From Occultella kanbiaonis (GTDB lineage Bacteria > Actinomycetota > Actinomycetes > Actinomycetales > Beutenbergiaceae): a stretch of DNA of 64,000 nucleotides. The stretch lies in the NCBI RefSeq assembly GCF_009708215.1, contig NZ_CP046175.1:620001-684000 (forward strand). The letters are read 5' to 3'. The translations under genes and the position numbers were made by a program. A model generated the notes under the pieces. The model did no database searches. It saw only the letters and a program-made list of their open reading frames with translations, and was not told where the DNA came from. Positions 18,246 through 25,750 of this stretch are shown piece after piece (position 1 is the stretch's first letter; every line of letters starts with the position of its first letter).

Positions 18246-18714
18246 CGACCTTCGCCGATCGATGAGTCGCCTGGTCGGCACGTGGCGCACCGAGGGGCAG
18301 ATCGTCGATGGCGGCGAACAGGACGGTCAACGGTGGAGCGGGTACGACGTCTACCAGTGGTTCCCGGGCGAGCAGACGATGGTGCATCGCGTGGACGTGA
18401 CCATGTTCGGCGAGCGTTCCGAGTCGATCGAGTTCTTCACCCCTCGCGACGGGGATGGGCAGTCCTTCGACCAGACCTCCTACGGTGCGGACGGCACCGT
18501 CGAGCGAGCCGTCGGGAGTTTCGACACGGACGGTCGGTACCACAACGACCTCCCGGACGTCCGCGCGACGCTGACCTTCACCGGGACCGACACCATGCGA
18601 GCGCACTGGGAGAGCCGATCGGACGGGGCTTGGACGGCGTGGATGGACGTCGTCTTCACCCGCATCGGCCCGCCCGACATCGTGATCCGCTCCCGAACCG
18701 ACCACGAAGTCTGA
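18238..18714 (+). CDS. DUF1579-like lipocalin-fold protein
   Basis: A 158-residue protein starting MNDDLRRSMSRLVGTWRTEG, with the VGTW motif that opens lipocalin-like/DUF1579 proteins. It is rich in beta-strand patterns (YDVYQWFPGEQTMVHRVDVTM; ATLTFTGTDTMRAHWESRSDG). Two ATGs at 18232 and 18238 are possible; GAGGGAG at 18222-18228 is better spaced for the second. It overlaps the upstream VOC gene by 8 bp. Such proteins often sit beside VOC, AHSA1 and DHFR-like genes, as here, and their function is not defined. Confidence 0.7.
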   Translation: MNDDLRRSMSRLVGTWRTEGQIVDGGEQDGQRWSGYDVYQWFPGEQTMVHRVDVTMFGERSESIEFFTPRDGDGQSFDQTSYGADGTVERAVGSFDTDGRYHNDLPDVRATLTFTGTDTMRAHWESRSDGAWTAWMDVVFTRIGPPDIVIRSRTDHEV

Positions 18715-18750
18715 GTGCTGCGCCGGTCGGCCGGGCTCACGATCGATCCT

Positions 18751-19467
18751 CTACGCGTCGGCGCCCGCCACCACGACCGGCCCTTCGTCCCGTCCGCGGT
18801 TGTCGAGCACGAGCGGCTGCCTGCCCTCGATGCGGTACCGGATGTGGGTGAGCCCGTCGGTGCCGATGACGCGGACGGGCGTCAGCTCGATGCCCTCTTT
18901 GTCGCCGAGGCCGAGCTCGGGGCCGAGCAGCCGCAACCCGTCGCCGAGCAGCACCGGGGCGATGTGCAGCTCGAGCTCGTCCACCAGCCCGAGCGCCAGC
19001 GCCTGACGCACCAGTGAGCCGCCACCGGCGACCTGGACGTCCTTGTCGCCGGCTTGCGCCTTGGCCTGCGCCACCGCGCTCGCGACGCCGTCGGTGACGT
19101 AGGTGAAGCTGGTGCCGCCGCCGCGGTGCAGCACCGGCCGCGGTCGGTGGGTGACCACGAAGACGGGGGCGCGGAAGGGTGGCACCTCACCCCAGGGCAC
19201 CTCGCCGCCGTCGGCCATCCGCCGGCCCATGACGTAGGCGCCCGCGGCGGCGAAGGTCTCGGCGATGATGTCCGAGTCGGACGTGTCCGCGCCGCCGGCG
19301 AAGCCCTGGCGTTCCCGCCACGCTGCGGCGTCGGTGGCCCAGCGGGTCACGCGGTAGAACCCGGCTGCCTCGGCGCTGTCGATCCAGTTCGTGGCGGTGT
19401 CGGTGTGTTCGGGGCCGGCGTAGAAGCCGTCGAGCGAGACCGACATCTGTGCGGTGACCTTGGTCAT
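18751..19467 (-). CDS. RibD C-terminal / dihydrofolate-reductase-like protein
   Basis: A 238-residue reductase-fold protein. The opening KVTAQMSVSLDGFYAGPEH, the central AGAYVMGRRMADGGEVPWG and the cofactor motif VQVAGGGSLVRQALALGLVDELELHIAPVLLG are all typical of the family, and this is the clearest of the four paralogs in the window. The start at 19467 has AGGAG upstream. It lies downstream of, and on the same strand as, the ArsR-AHSA1 pair (48-bp gap), so it may be read from the same ArsR-controlled transcript. The substrate is unknown. Confidence 0.87.
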   Translation of the reverse strand: MTKVTAQMSVSLDGFYAGPEHTDTATNWIDSAEAAGFYRVTRWATDAAAWRERQGFAGGADTSDSDIIAETFAAAGAYVMGRRMADGGEVPWGEVPPFRAPVFVVTHRPRPVLHRGGGTSFTYVTDGVASAVAQAKAQAGDKDVQVAGGGSLVRQALALGLVDELELHIAPVLLGDGLRLLGPELGLGDKEGIELTPVRVIGTDGLTHIRYRIEGRQPLVLDNRGRDEGPVVVAGADA

Positions 19468-19515
19468 GATCGTTCTCCTGCCTTCGTCGTCAGTGGGGGG
19501 TGTGGCCGGACCCGG

Positions 19516-19977
19516 TCAGAGCGACGCCCCGAGCTTGTCCAGCAGCCCCTTGGTGCCTTCCTCGCGGCCGGCCGGATCGTCGAGCCCGTCGAAGTGGGCG
19601 CCCTGCTCGGTGTAGGTGAGCCGGGTGGCGTCGCCGTCGGGCTCGAGCGCGATCGTCACCAGCGAGGTGGACATGTGCCGGTCGTCGACCCACATGTCGT
19701 AGGTGAAGACGATCCTGGTGAGGTCGACGATGTCGGTGTAGGTCGAGTGGTAGCGGGACCGCGGGCCGCCGTGCCACTGGCCGTCCTCGGTGCCGTGCCC
19801 GCCCACCCGGAAGTCGTGGGACTTCTCGGTCTGGGTGAACTCGGGTTCGCCGGAGAACCACAGGTCCCGGGCGTCGTTGTCGGAGAGTGCGTGCCAGACC
19901 CGTGCGGGTGATGCGGGATAGGTCCGTTCGATCACGAACGTCGCGTGCGTCTGGCTGTGTCCGGTCTGTGTGTCCAT
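19516..19977 (-). CDS. SRPBCC / AHSA1-family protein
   Basis: A 153-residue protein of the START-like AHSA1 family: FVIERTYPASPARVWHALSD at the N-terminus, WFSGEPEFTQTEKSHDFRVGG, and the closing helix GREEGTKGLLDKLGASL. The fold forms a hydrophobic cavity for small ligands; the role is unknown. It begins 1 bp after the ArsR stop, the standard ArsR-AHSA1 pairing of actinobacteria, in which the regulator controls the pair. Confidence 0.88.
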   Translation of the reverse strand: MDTQTGHSQTHATFVIERTYPASPARVWHALSDNDARDLWFSGEPEFTQTEKSHDFRVGGHGTEDGQWHGGPRSRYHSTYTDIVDLTRIVFTYDMWVDDRHMSTSLVTIALEPDGDATRLTYTEQGAHFDGLDDPAGREEGTKGLLDKLGASL

Positions 19978-19978
19978 C

Positions 19979-20317
19979 TCAGTTCTCCTTCGTGTTGTCA
20001 GGGGTGAGGAAGTCGCCCAACCGGTCGAGGCGCCGTTCGGCGGGGAGCCGCTGCCGTCCGATCCAGTCCGCGCCGGGGCTCAGTGCCTCGACGGCGAGCT
20101 GGAACGTGCGGACCCGGCCCACCTTCGTCGAGGTGACGAGACCGGCCCGTTCCAGCACGCCGAGGTGCTGCAGCAGGGACGGCAGGGCCATCTCGAACGG
20201 GCGGGCCAGTTCGGTGACCGAGGCCGGGCCGCGGACCAGCCGTTCGATCAGGGCGCGTCGCGTCGGATCGGACAGGGCGTGGAACACCCGATCCAGATCC
20301 TCACGATAGTTAGGCAT
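19979..20317 (-). CDS. ArsR-family winged-helix regulator
   Basis: A 112-residue regulator: VFHALSDPTRRALIERLVRGP, then SVTELARPFEMALPSLLQHLGVLERAGLVTSTKVGRVRTFQL, a complete ArsR DNA-binding domain. No metal-binding Cys pairs are present, as in the non-metal ArsR proteins that precede AHSA1 genes. The start codon at 20317 lies inside a near-perfect palindrome (20310-20325), which implies autoregulation by direct promoter block and probably a leaderless or very short leader transcript. Confidence 0.92.
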   Translation of the reverse strand: MPNYREDLDRVFHALSDPTRRALIERLVRGPASVTELARPFEMALPSLLQHLGVLERAGLVTSTKVGRVRTFQLAVEALSPGADWIGRQRLPAERRLDRLGDFLTPDNTKEN

Positions 20318-20325
20318 GTGCCTAA
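20310..20325. promoter_or_regulatory. ArsR operator over the arsR start codon
   Basis: TTAGGCATGTGCCTAA: 7-bp arms TTAGGCA and TGCCTAA with a 2-bp centre, spanning the minus-strand ATG at 20315-20317. It is very likely the autoregulatory site of the ArsR protein. Confidence 0.7.
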
Positions 20326-20468
20326 GTATTGATCGATCGGGCGTCCGCGTCAACCCTGACCTTGCGAAGGGGGGCGCCGAGCGGGCCCACGTGGATGCCG
20401 GGCTCGCGCGTTGGCAGGAGGGCGCCCACCCTGGCCCGCGCACGCACGGGCGCCACGGACTCGCGGGA

Positions 20469-21791
20469 ATGGACAACCTGGGGGCGACGCGGTTGACTCC
20501 TGCGGTGCAGCGCCCCCGCAACCCGATGATCGCGACCCTCCTCAACCTCCGAGGCAACGGTCGCGCCGCCGTGTACACCGAGCCCCTGTGGGGCCTGTCG
20601 ATGATGCTGGTGCTGCCCTACGCGTCGGTGTTCATGCTGACCCTGGGCGTGAACGACACCCAGATCGGCCTGTTGGCCACCATCTCGATCCTCTCGCAGG
20701 TGGTCTTCGGCCTGCTCAGCGGTGTGATCACAGACAAACTCGGGCGTCGCCGCACCACGGCCCTGTTCGACATCATCGCCTGGGCGGTCCCCTGTCTGAT
20801 CTGGGCGTTCGCGCAGGACTTCTGGTGGTTCCTGATCGCGTCCGTGATCAACGGCGTCTGGCAGGTCACCCAGAACTCGTGGGACTGCCTGCTCGTGGAG
20901 GATGTCGACCGGTCCGAGATCCCCAAGGTCTACTCGCTGGTCAAGGTGGCGGCCGAGTTCTCGGCACTGTTCGCGCCGATAGCCGCCCTGCTCGTCGCGA
21001 ACCTCGGCCTGGAGCTCGCGGTGCGGATCCTCTACCTCAACGCGTTCGTCATCATCACGGTGAAGGTCTGGCTCCTGTACCGCTACACCACCGAGACGGC
21101 GACCGGGCTGGTCCGGATGGAGCAGACGCGCGGGATCAGCATCTGGAGATCGCTCTGGGAGTACCGAACGGTGCTCGGCCTGATCGTCCGCTCGAAGGGC
21201 ACCATCTTCTCCTTGGTGATCGCGGCGCTCGTGGGCGCCGTCGCCCTCGTGAACGGCATCTTCTGGCAGGTGGTGATCAACCAGCGGCTCGGCGTGCCCG
21301 ACGCGCTCCTGCCGTTCTTCCCGATGGTCCGCTCGCTGCTGTCCGTGCTGTTCTTCTTCACGATCATTCCGCGGCTCACGCGTGCCAGCGCACTGAAGGT
21401 GCCGACCCTGATCGGCTTCTCCGTGTACCTCGCCGGGCAGTTGCTGCTCGTGAGCATCCCCGCCCCTGATGGTGCTGCTGCTCTGTCGACCTACCTGCTC
21501 CTGGCCGGCTGCCTGCTGCTCGATGCCTTCGGCGCCGGGATCCTGTTCATGCTGTCGGAGTCCCTGGTGGCACTTCACGTCGATCGCAACGAGCGATCCC
21601 GCGTGATGGCCATCCAACGCACCACGGTGATGCTCGCCACCGCCCCCTTCGGATGGATCAGCGGCTGGCTGTCCGGCATGGACCGCAGCTGGCCGTTTCT
21701 GCTGACCTCGGTACTGCTGGTGCTCGGTCTCGTGGTCACCGCCCGGTTCTGGACGACCACGCACGAGGAGGCCCACGCCGTCGAGGCCTGA
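20469..21791 (+). CDS. Major facilitator superfamily transporter
   Basis: About 440 residues with some 11-12 membrane spans. Near the N-terminus it has NLRGNGRAAVYTEPLWGLSM, as in a family of uncharacterised MFS proteins. The loop 2-3 signature GVITDKLGRRRTTALFD is the MFS G-x-x-x-D-R/K-x-G-R-R/K motif. The ATG at 20469 is one choice; ATG at 20526 would place the start right before the conserved IATLLNLRGN. Neither has a strong ribosome-binding site. The frame is open back to 20316, but that part would overlap the arsR operator. The substrate is unknown. Confidence 0.85.
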   Translation: MDNLGATRLTPAVQRPRNPMIATLLNLRGNGRAAVYTEPLWGLSMMLVLPYASVFMLTLGVNDTQIGLLATISILSQVVFGLLSGVITDKLGRRRTTALFDIIAWAVPCLIWAFAQDFWWFLIASVINGVWQVTQNSWDCLLVEDVDRSEIPKVYSLVKVAAEFSALFAPIAALLVANLGLELAVRILYLNAFVIITVKVWLLYRYTTETATGLVRMEQTRGISIWRSLWEYRTVLGLIVRSKGTIFSLVIAALVGAVALVNGIFWQVVINQRLGVPDALLPFFPMVRSLLSVLFFFTIIPRLTRASALKVPTLIGFSVYLAGQLLLVSIPAPDGAAALSTYLLLAGCLLLDAFGAGILFMLSESLVALHVDRNERSRVMAIQRTTVMLATAPFGWISGWLSGMDRSWPFLLTSVLLVLGLVVTARFWTTTHEEAHAVEA

Positions 21792-21915
21792 CACCGGCGA
21801 ACGTCGCTGCCCGAACGGACCTCCACGCTGCCCGTTCGGCCGGTCGGCCCGGCAGGGTCGGCGCGCCCCGGAACGCCATAGGCTCACGCCGAGGTTATCC
21901 AGGTGAGGACCACGG

Positions 21916-24258
21916 ATGCTGACGACGGCCGGGCAGACCACTGGCGACGGCGCAACGTCGGACCGTTCGCGCCGCTCGCCGTCCGCGGAGCTGCCCGGGC
22001 AGACCATGGTCGACGGCGGAGCGTCGGCCGGTCGGTGGGGCTCGCTGTCCGCGTGGCCGGGCGGGCCGGCCGGCGCTGCCGCCGCCGGGTCGGGGCGGCG
22101 CACCCCGGTCATGGGCGGGCCGCGCGTGCCGACGGCGCTGCTCGGCGACCTCCTCGGCCTGCAGCGCAGCCTCGGCAACCGCGGCGTGACACGCCTGATC
22201 GGGGCCCGCACGGCACCGGCCGCCGACGTCGGGGGCGACGTCCAGCGCACCACGATCGCCCACAAGGACTCCCCGCCGCGGCGGTCGGGAGTGTGGAAGC
22301 ACGCCACCCAGCAGATGCAGGCCCCGGGCGATCCGCGGAAGGAACGAGCCGGCGAGGTCGAGGCGCTCGTCGACCCGTTGGAGGTGATCAAGCCCATCCC
22401 GACCGCCAATGGCTACGACCCGCTCGGCTGGCACTGGGTCAGCCAGTTCGTCGTCGCCGGGGTGGCGGCGAACAACGCCCAGCTCGCGCACCAGGGCTGG
22501 GTGCGGTTCCACCTGCTGAACGCGACCCTCGGCGGAGACGGCCACGATCCGGCCCACCTGGTTCCGACGAAGTCCGCGACGAACACCGGCAACCCCTGGG
22601 TGAACTTCGAGTACAACGCGAAGGCGCAGCCGTTCCTCGGCAAGTGGCTGCACTATCACGTGGAGGTCGGCTTCCACCCGCCGGGCACCGCGGGGCAGGT
22701 CGGCGATCCGCACCTCGCGTTCTTCCCGAGTTCCATCCGCGCCGAGTACAGCACCTGGGATCCCATGTTCGGAGTCTGGGCCCCAGGGATGACCGTCGAC
22801 ATCCCGGCGAACCAGCTGCAGGTGCCGAACGCCGCAGCGAACACGCAGACGCACTACATCGACGGCATCTCGGCCGGTGAGTTCCCGATCCTCGGCGTAC
22901 CGGACTGGTTGGCCGTGCGCGTCGGGAAGGCCTCGCGCGACCTGGCCCGGGTGACCACGCTGCAGCAGCTCTATGACGACCTCGTCTACTACGCCCATCT
23001 CGATCGGGGCAATGTGAGCAACCCGTTGGCGGCCGTGAACGCGGCCTGGCCGGCGCTCGAGGTGCTCCTGCGCGCCAACACGGGGCACCATCTGCGGATC
23101 GCGGTGGGCGTGGCCCCGATGGACCGCGTGCTGCGGCGGGCCCGGTTGACGCCGCAACAGTTCCAGCGGTGGGTGCAGGCCGAGCCGGGTCGGATCGCCG
23201 CCGCCTGGAAGGTGAGCCAGGACGTGGTGCTCGCCCTCGATGCCGTGCTGACGGCGCCCCAGCCGCTCACCTCCACCAACCTCTACCTGATGCTCGAGCA
23301 GCGCCACGGGCTGCCGTACATGGCCGCCCAGATCGACCCGGACTGGCCCGCCATGGTGGCCAGGATGAGCCGCGAGGGCGAGGTCTCGATCCAGCTCGCC
23401 CACGACATGCGGTTCGCCTCCGTCTCGAGCCGGCTGCAGGAACTACGCAACGAGAGCCACCGTGGCGGGCAGACGATCGCCACCCTGATCGAGCAGTACG
23501 CCCTCCAGCTCGGAGAGGGCGGCGAGGTGTTCCGGGCAGCGGTCCGGGAGGCCCCGGGCCGCCTCGGCCGACTGCTCGCCGGACTGCAGATCGCGCCCTC
23601 GCGCAACCTGCTCCTGCCCACGCAGTCGAAGGTCTCGCTCGACGACATCCTGATGGGGATGGACATGTCCCAGCGCTCGGAGTCCCAGTTCACCAGCGCG
23701 ATCCCTGGGGTGGAGGCGGCCGTCCGAGAGGCCTACGCCCAGGTCCGCGCCGAGTTCCAGAAGGTCCAGGACCGCGCCCGGCAGGCGCAGGAGCAACAGC
23801 GACGCGAGCAGGAGGAGCGCCGCGCCCTGGAGGCGCAGGAGCGGCAGCGCCGCGAGCAGGATCGCCAGGCCCGGATGGAGGTCCAGGCGCCCGTCGTCGA
23901 GGAGCGACCCCGCGAGCGCCGGTTCGAGGACAACCCGCGCCGGGGGCGGGACTACGAGGAAGACCCACGCCGGGGGTGGGACTACGAGGATGAACGGTAC
24001 GACCGCCGTCGGGAACGGTCGCCCGGCGGCGGACGCTATCCGCGCGGCCCCGGATACCGGACCGAGCCCTACCGTCTCGGCGGTGGCGCCGACTATCACG
24101 ACCGGCGCCGCCAGGACGAGCGCCGCGATCACGGCGACCACGACGACCGGCCACGCGGAGACCGTGACCGGTACGGCCGCGACGACCGGCCGCGAGGTGG
24201 CTACCAGGGTCCGCACGGACGCCGGTACGACGACCCGCGAGGCCGGCAGAACTACTAG
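21916..24258 (+). CDS. Large eCIS-cargo-like protein with possible nuclease motif and Arg/Asp/Gly-rich tail
   Basis: 780 residues. Positions 82-96 read LQRSLGNRGVTRLIG, the same signature as in the proteins at 12.2 and 13.0 kb. At about 199-223 lie HLLNATLGGDG and HLVPTKSATN, like the HLLN..LGG.G...L.P....N pattern of nuclease-like domains in polymorphic toxins. A mainly helical middle follows, then a charged coiled coil (about 605-680, Gln/Glu/Arg-rich with repeats of RREQEERRALEAQERQRR type) and a disordered Arg/Asp/Gly/Tyr tail with repeated DPRRGxDYE units (about 680-780). GAGG precedes the ATG. The nuclease idea is inferred from motif similarity. It could instead be a structural or adhesive surface protein. 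Confidence 0.6.
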   Translation: MLTTAGQTTGDGATSDRSRRSPSAELPGQTMVDGGASAGRWGSLSAWPGGPAGAAAAGSGRRTPVMGGPRVPTALLGDLLGLQRSLGNRGVTRLIGARTAPAADVGGDVQRTTIAHKDSPPRRSGVWKHATQQMQAPGDPRKERAGEVEALVDPLEVIKPIPTANGYDPLGWHWVSQFVVAGVAANNAQLAHQGWVRFHLLNATLGGDGHDPAHLVPTKSATNTGNPWVNFEYNAKAQPFLGKWLHYHVEVGFHPPGTAGQVGDPHLAFFPSSIRAEYSTWDPMFGVWAPGMTVDIPANQLQVPNAAANTQTHYIDGISAGEFPILGVPDWLAVRVGKASRDLARVTTLQQLYDDLVYYAHLDRGNVSNPLAAVNAAWPALEVLLRANTGHHLRIAVGVAPMDRVLRRARLTPQQFQRWVQAEPGRIAAAWKVSQDVVLALDAVLTAPQPLTSTNLYLMLEQRHGLPYMAAQIDPDWPAMVARMSREGEVSIQLAHDMRFASVSSRLQELRNESHRGGQTIATLIEQYALQLGEGGEVFRAAVREAPGRLGRLLAGLQIAPSRNLLLPTQSKVSLDDILMGMDMSQRSESQFTSAIPGVEAAVREAYAQVRAEFQKVQDRARQAQEQQRREQEERRALEAQERQRREQDRQARMEVQAPVVEERPRERRFEDNPRRGRDYEEDPRRGWDYEDERYDRRRERSPGGGRYPRGPGYRTEPYRLGGGADYHDRRRQDERRDHGDHDDRPRGDRDRYGRDDRPRGGYQGPHGRRYDDPRGRQNY

Positions 24259-24309
24259 GACGAACCCGCCGGCGGCGATCATGGCCTCGACGGCGTCGCC
24301 GGGCGGTAC

Positions 24310-25608
24310 TCAGTCCGCCGTCGGTGTGGCATCCAGGTGCAGGTCGCTGCCGAGTGCCCGCAGGATCCGGCGCAACGACGGCACCGTCGGGCTCACCGCA
24401 TCCGCCTCGTAGCGCGCGATCATCGCCTGGGAGGTGCCGGCGGCCGTGGCCAGCGCCGCCTGGGTCATGCCGGCCCGCGCGCGGGCCTTGCGAATCAGCA
24501 TCGCTGGGCTCGGCTCCTCATATCTGATCTGATATGGCACGGCCGGGTTGAACGTGGCTGCCCGGCCGAGCGTGCTCGAGCGCACGACCAGGCGGTGCTT
24601 GACCAGGGCTCGACGCGGCGGCGCCTCCGGCTCTGCGATCCGAGCGATGAGCAGGTTCAGCGACTGGGTGGCGAAGTCACCCATGTCCGGGGCGATCGTC
24701 GTCAGCGGCGGCCAGGAGTACTCGCCCTCAGGTGCGTTGTCCCAACCGAGCACTGCGACGTCGTCGGGCACGCGCAGCCCGAGGGAGGCGAGGGCGTGCA
24801 GCGCGCCCACGGCGAGCAGGTCGGTCGCGCACAGCAGGGCGTCGGGCGTGGGGCCCGCCTCGAACGCCAGGCGCGTCCGGGCGAATCCCTCGGACCGGCT
24901 GAACTCGCTGGTCTCGATGAGGGTGAGTTCCGGTCGGTCCTGCTCGGCGGCCAGTGCCTGCTGGATGCCCGCGATGCGCAGCGACGACGCGCGCCGGTGG
25001 CTCGGTCCGATCTCGGCGCCGAGGAACGCGAGCCGGCGTCTGCCGAGCGTGAGCATGTGTCGGGTGGCTTCCCGGGCGGAGGCGCCGTTGTCGATGCTGA
25101 CGTGGTCCAGGCCGCCGGACTCGGGCTGCTCGCCTAGCAGGACGATCGGGGTGTCGCTGCGCAGGGCGCCGATCTCGGTGGCGGTCAGACGCGACGGGCT
25201 CAGCATGACGCCGTCGGTGAAGCGCACCGCGTATCCGCGCGCCGCAGCCGTTTCGCGGGCGATGGAGTGCCCGGTCTCGTCGATGAGCACGGTGTAGTCG
25301 TCCTCGCGGGCGCGCTGCACGATCGACCGAGCCAGGTCGGCGTAGTAGGGGGTCGCGAGGTCGGGGACGGACACCGTCAGCAGACCGGTGCGACCGTGTC
25401 GGAGCTGGCGCCCGGCCAGGTTGGCGCGGTAGCCAAGGTCCTGGATCGCCTGCTCGACGCGTCGCCTGGTCGCGGGCCCCACATTGGGGCGGCCGTGGAT
25501 GACGTTCGTGACCGTCTTCCACGAGACGCCGGCCGCGGCGGCCACGTCCTTGATGCCGATGGAGCGCTGCCGCGGCTGGCCCGGCTCGGGATATGTCGGA
25601 TCTGACAT
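24310..25608 (-). CDS. LacI-family repressor fused to a C-terminal XRE helix-turn-helix
   Basis: A 432-residue regulator. Residues 16-70 are a LacI DNA-binding domain (GIKDVAAAAGVSWKTVTNVI, then HGRPNVGPATRRRVEQAIQD), and a periplasmic-binding-like effector domain follows to about 350. The last 63 residues form a separate XRE/Cro domain (MLIRKARARAGMTQAALATA, then AGTSQAMIARYEADAVSPTVP), an unusual addition. The XRE part has its own in-frame ATG (24501), GAGGAG upstream and a palindrome, so it may be a fused or internally translated gene. The start at 25608 lies in another palindrome. It is divergent from a sugar ABC transporter, which it probably represses in the absence of substrate. Confidence 0.88.
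   Translation of the reverse strand: MSDPTYPEPGQPRQRSIGIKDVAAAAGVSWKTVTNVIHGRPNVGPATRRRVEQAIQDLGYRANLAGRQLRHGRTGLLTVSVPDLATPYYADLARSIVQRAREDDYTVLIDETGHSIARETAAARGYAVRFTDGVMLSPSRLTATEIGALRSDTPIVLLGEQPESGGLDHVSIDNGASAREATRHMLTLGRRRLAFLGAEIGPSHRRASSLRIAGIQQALAAEQDRPELTLIETSEFSRSEGFARTRLAFEAGPTPDALLCATDLLAVGALHALASLGLRVPDDVAVLGWDNAPEGEYSWPPLTTIAPDMGDFATQSLNLLIARIAEPEAPPRRALVKHRLVVRSSTLGRAATFNPAVPYQIRYEEPSPAMLIRKARARAGMTQAALATAAGTSQAMIARYEADAVSPTVPSLRRILRALGSDLHLDATPTAD
24519..24536. promoter_or_regulatory. Palindrome inside the LacI-XRE gene, before the XRE part
   Basis: CATATCTGATCTGATATG has 6-bp arms CATATC and GATATG around TGATCT. It lies 18 bp before the internal ATG of the XRE domain and next to its GAGGAG, as if it were the operator of a once separate XRE gene. 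Confidence 0.45.
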
Positions 25609-25609
25609 A
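25592..25609. promoter_or_regulatory. Palindrome over the LacI-XRE start codon
   Basis: TATGTCGGATCTGACATA: arms TATGTC and GACATA with a 6-bp centre, covering the start codon at 25606-25608. It is a likely autoregulatory site. Confidence 0.5.
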
Positions 25610-25670
25610 CCGCAGACCCTATACGCGTAGCCGAGGCTCTGCGCGCCGTTCGAACCGGTGCAATCGCGCC

Positions 25671-25719
25671 TTGACAGGCCCATCTGCCTTCGTGCCACAC
25701 TCGTCTAACGTTGTACTGC
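25671..25719 (+). promoter_or_regulatory. Promoter and possible LacI half-site of the ABC operon
   Basis: TTGACA at 25671-25676 fits a -35 box, with a weak -10 near 25696-25701. AACGTTGTACTGC at 25707-25719 resembles AACGGTGTACTAC in the strong LacI operator at 44713-44740, so this may be a LacI-type site. Confidence 0.4.
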
Positions 25720-25750
25720 TTGTCATCGAAGCCAGGCCATAGGAGAAACC

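Noticed and set aside
20322-22409. 695-codon minus-strand frame opposite the MFS gene
   Set aside because: Antisense shadow with Arg/Gln/His-rich sequence; the MFS frame has membrane spans and the family motif.
12229-24258. Complete contractile injection system
   Set aside because: Only cargo-like signatures were found. No sheath, tube, spike, baseplate or AAA+ gene is in the window.
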